A stretch of 64,000 nucleotides of DNA from Cytobacillus luteolus (GTDB taxonomy: Bacteria; Bacillota; Bacilli; Bacillales; Bacillaceae_L): assembly GCF_017873715.1 (NCBI RefSeq), contig NZ_JAGGKM010000005.1:62001-126000 (forward strand). The letters are read 5' to 3'. The notes under the pieces are model-generated. The model did no database searches. It saw nothing but the letters and a program-made list of their open reading frames with translations, and was not told where the DNA came from. A program made the position numbers and the translations under genes. Position 1 is the first letter of the stretch. Every line of letters begins with the position of its first letter. Shown here piece after piece: positions 62,331 through 64,000 of the stretch.

Positions 62331-62543
62331 ATGGCCAAATCAAATGCAAAAAAATTGCGTAAAAAAATGGAACGAGAAGGTAGGAGAAACCCTGAATTAA
62401 GTAGAAGTCCCTTTGCACTTGTTGACTTGCGTTCCAGAAAAACGAAAACGAAAAAAGATGTTTTATACCGTAATAAGCACAAGAACCAGTTTTCCAAAGA
62501 TGGAAGAGATGGTTCTTTTTATTTTGTTTTTCTCCTGAGTTAG
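62331..62543 (+). CDS. Small basic conserved Bacillus protein
   Basis: A 70-residue Lys/Arg-rich protein (MAKSNAKKLRKKMEREGRRN ... SPFALVDLRSRKTKTKKD ... HKNQFSKDGRDGSF), a pattern I associate with short conserved hypothetical proteins of Bacillus. GAGGTGA lies 7 bases before the ATG. The last third of the gene overlaps a terminator-like hairpin (AAGAACCA/TGGTTCTT then TTTATTTT, 62481-62525), so the C-terminus may extend through a former intergenic terminator. Confidence 0.65.
   Translation: MAKSNAKKLRKKMEREGRRNPELSRSPFALVDLRSRKTKTKKDVLYRNKHKNQFSKDGRDGSFYFVFLLS
62481..62525 (+). terminator. Terminator-like hairpin inside the 3' end of the small basic gene
   Basis: AAGAACCA and TGGTTCTT form an 8-bp stem with a long loop, followed by TTTATTTT. 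Confidence 0.6.
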
Positions 62544-62825
62544 AGTGTAATAGTAAAACTAAATTAGAAATTTTGTTCTGGTTGTTGTTAACATTCCATC
62601 AACTATCACAAATGCTAAAATACCTAAATAGATTACATATTATTACAAACAATAAGAAAATATGCCTATATTTATATTTTACTATAAATTCAAGAGAAAA
62701 TAGGAGTAAATGAGTGATTATGTAAGGATTTTGGCCTGTAACCAAAAATTCAGAGATATGAAAAATAGAGTAAAATGTAGAAAAATGTGTTTTTTTGGAG
62801 GGGCAAAATATGAAGGAAATATCAA

Positions 62826-63980
62826 TTGGATTGCTTAGTATTGTTAGCCATTTTTATTAATATGCTTTTCGAAACCTACACCATCTTAGTTCCTATCATT
62901 TTCCCCTTCACAGTTTTAGCCTTTTCCCTTTTGTTACTACGATCTAGTAAACGATATAAGAAAATAGTAAACGTTAAAAAAAGACTTACGTATATTTTAG
63001 AGTCTTTACCAGTTGGAATTATTACATTTGAAGCAAAAAACTCTGTCTATTCTCTGAATGTGTCAGCGAAAAAGATATTACAAGTAGATTGTCATGATGT
63101 GAAAAGAGTAGTCGATAAACCGACTGGGAAAGAGAATGAAGTGTTTTGGAATCTTTTATCCTCAGATGAAATGTTTCAGAATGTAAAATTAATATATAAA
63201 AGCTCAGATGGTAGTTATCGTATTTTACTCGTTTCTCAATCACCAATGATCAAATCCGATGACCATTTAATGGGGAGAATTTTTCATTTTATTGATGTTA
63301 CTGAAGAAGAAGAGCGTAATAAGAGAATGTGGGAGTCCGAAAAGGAAGCTGTTCTTCGAGGGGTTGTGGCAAGAGCGGCCCATGAAATCCGAAATCCCTT
63401 AACCGTTATCAGTGGCTTTTTATCCGTTTTAGAGGAAAAATCAGAAGCGAAAGAATGGCAAGTTTCTCTTATGTTGAAAGAACTGGATAGGATGAATGCT
63501 ATTGTAGACGATATGCTATTATTGGCAAAGCCTGGGGCACCTTTATTGAAGGAAGCTTATATTGAGGATATACTTAACGAGATTTTACCATTATATAATC
63601 AGTCACAAGACACTAAGAATATTCAATTTCAAGTGAAACTACATCCTGAGCCATTGCTACTAGATTCAAGACAAATAACTCAAGTTCTATACAATCTTAT
63701 AAGAAATAGCTGTGAAGCAATGGGTGAGTTTGGTGAGATAAAGATTGAATCTTGTATTGAAGATGATAAGTACTGCCTTTTTATAAAGGATACTGGATCA
63801 GGGATACCTGTTGAGATACAAGAAAAGTTATTTGAACCTTTCGTTACCTGTAAAGAAACTGGTACGGGACTGGGACTGACAATTGTTCAGCAAATAATAG
63901 AAAATCATGGGGGAACAATTGAATTATACTCAAACTCAAAGGATGGGGTTACATTTTTAATAGTACTATCGTTAAAATAA
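62826..63980 (+). CDS. Membrane-associated PAS histidine kinase (sporulation-kinase type)
   Basis: A 384-residue kinase: a hydrophobic N-terminus (about residues 3-40), a PAS domain (about 50-165), HisKA with His in ARAAHEIRNPLTVISGF, and HATPase_c with NLIRNSCEAM, DTGSGIP and GTGLGLTI. No partner regulator gene is seen. TTG 62826 has AAGGA 8 bases upstream. A much better ribosome site (GGAGGGG) and ATG lie at 62797-62812 but in another frame, giving a 16-residue peptide that ends at 62860, inside the kinase gene. So translation may be coupled to this leader, or an indel has split the original start. Confidence 0.82.
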   Translation: MDCLVLLAIFINMLFETYTILVPIIFPFTVLAFSLLLLRSSKRYKKIVNVKKRLTYILESLPVGIITFEAKNSVYSLNVSAKKILQVDCHDVKRVVDKPTGKENEVFWNLLSSDEMFQNVKLIYKSSDGSYRILLVSQSPMIKSDDHLMGRIFHFIDVTEEEERNKRMWESEKEAVLRGVVARAAHEIRNPLTVISGFLSVLEEKSEAKEWQVSLMLKELDRMNAIVDDMLLLAKPGAPLLKEAYIEDILNEILPLYNQSQDTKNIQFQVKLHPEPLLLDSRQITQVLYNLIRNSCEAMGEFGEIKIESCIEDDKYCLFIKDTGSGIPVEIQEKLFEPFVTCKETGTGLGLTIVQQIIENHGGTIELYSNSKDGVTFLIVLSLK

Positions 63981-64000
63981 TATCTTTTTCACAAGAACCA

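Overview
The window is low-GC chromosomal DNA from a spore-forming member of the Bacillaceae. Support for this comes from a SinR-like regulator, candidate Spo0A (0A) boxes, two sporulation-type histidine kinases, Vpr-type subtilases, YvrJ/DUF1659/DUF2922 small proteins, BY-kinase/PHP-phosphatase modules and AGGAGG-type ribosome binding sites. There are no rRNA, tRNA, phage structural or transposase genes. The species cannot be named from this sequence alone.

Layout. 1-6.8 kb: the end of one subtilase, a BsuPI-type lipoprotein, a CPBP protease, a DsbA/FrnE-like gene whose first catalytic Cys codon is TGA (possible selenoprotein), a TM2 protein, and a second subtilase with SLH wall anchors behind a structured leader and 0A boxes. 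6.8-33.1 kb: a co-directional surface-polysaccharide cluster of about 25 kb. It opens with a structured leader (possible EAR-type antitermination RNA), SinR-like sites and a SinR-like gene. It continues with Wzz/BY-kinase, GtaB, a priming transferase, an EpsG-like polymerase, four glycosyltransferases, a Wzx flippase and three sugar modules: dTDP-3-amino-3,6-dideoxyhexose (RmlA, RmlB, FdtA/QdtA-like, FdtB/QdtB-like); a putative CMP-ulosonic acid (KdsB-like transferase, DRE-TIM aldolase, HAD phosphatase); and ADP-heptose (GmhA, HldE, GmhB and a GT9 heptosyltransferase), followed by GalE. Heptose and Kdo-like chemistry is typical of Gram-negative LPS, so this is the most notable block. An LCP ligase gene converges on its end.

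33-45 kb: a broken SEC-C/TPR gene, two large secreted subtilases (Vpr-like and C5a-peptidase/lactocepin-like), small membrane proteins and a secreted protein resembling the wall-polymer-binding N-terminal part of the S-layer protein SbsC. 45-49 kb: a cyclic-di-GMP-I riboswitch ahead of a roughly 40-residue membrane peptide, then paired 0A boxes and a second Wzz/BY-kinase/tyrosine-phosphatase operon. 49-64 kb: decayed and hypothetical genes, a DUF1659-DUF2922-YvrJ group facing a HTH protein and a small sigma factor, an AimR-like HTH/TPR regulator, a PAS-PAS histidine kinase, a second SbsC-like protein, a 52-bp tandem repeat, a GGDEF-EAL protein and a second histidine kinase.

The parts fit a cell-surface and biofilm programme. 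Spo0A, SinR-like and c-di-GMP inputs would act on polysaccharide synthesis, on tyrosine-kinase control of its assembly, and on wall-anchored proteases and S-layer-like proteins. Short palindromes of the GGGGCCTGACCCC type are scattered between genes, and several loci are decaying (frameshifts, internal stops, truncated copies).
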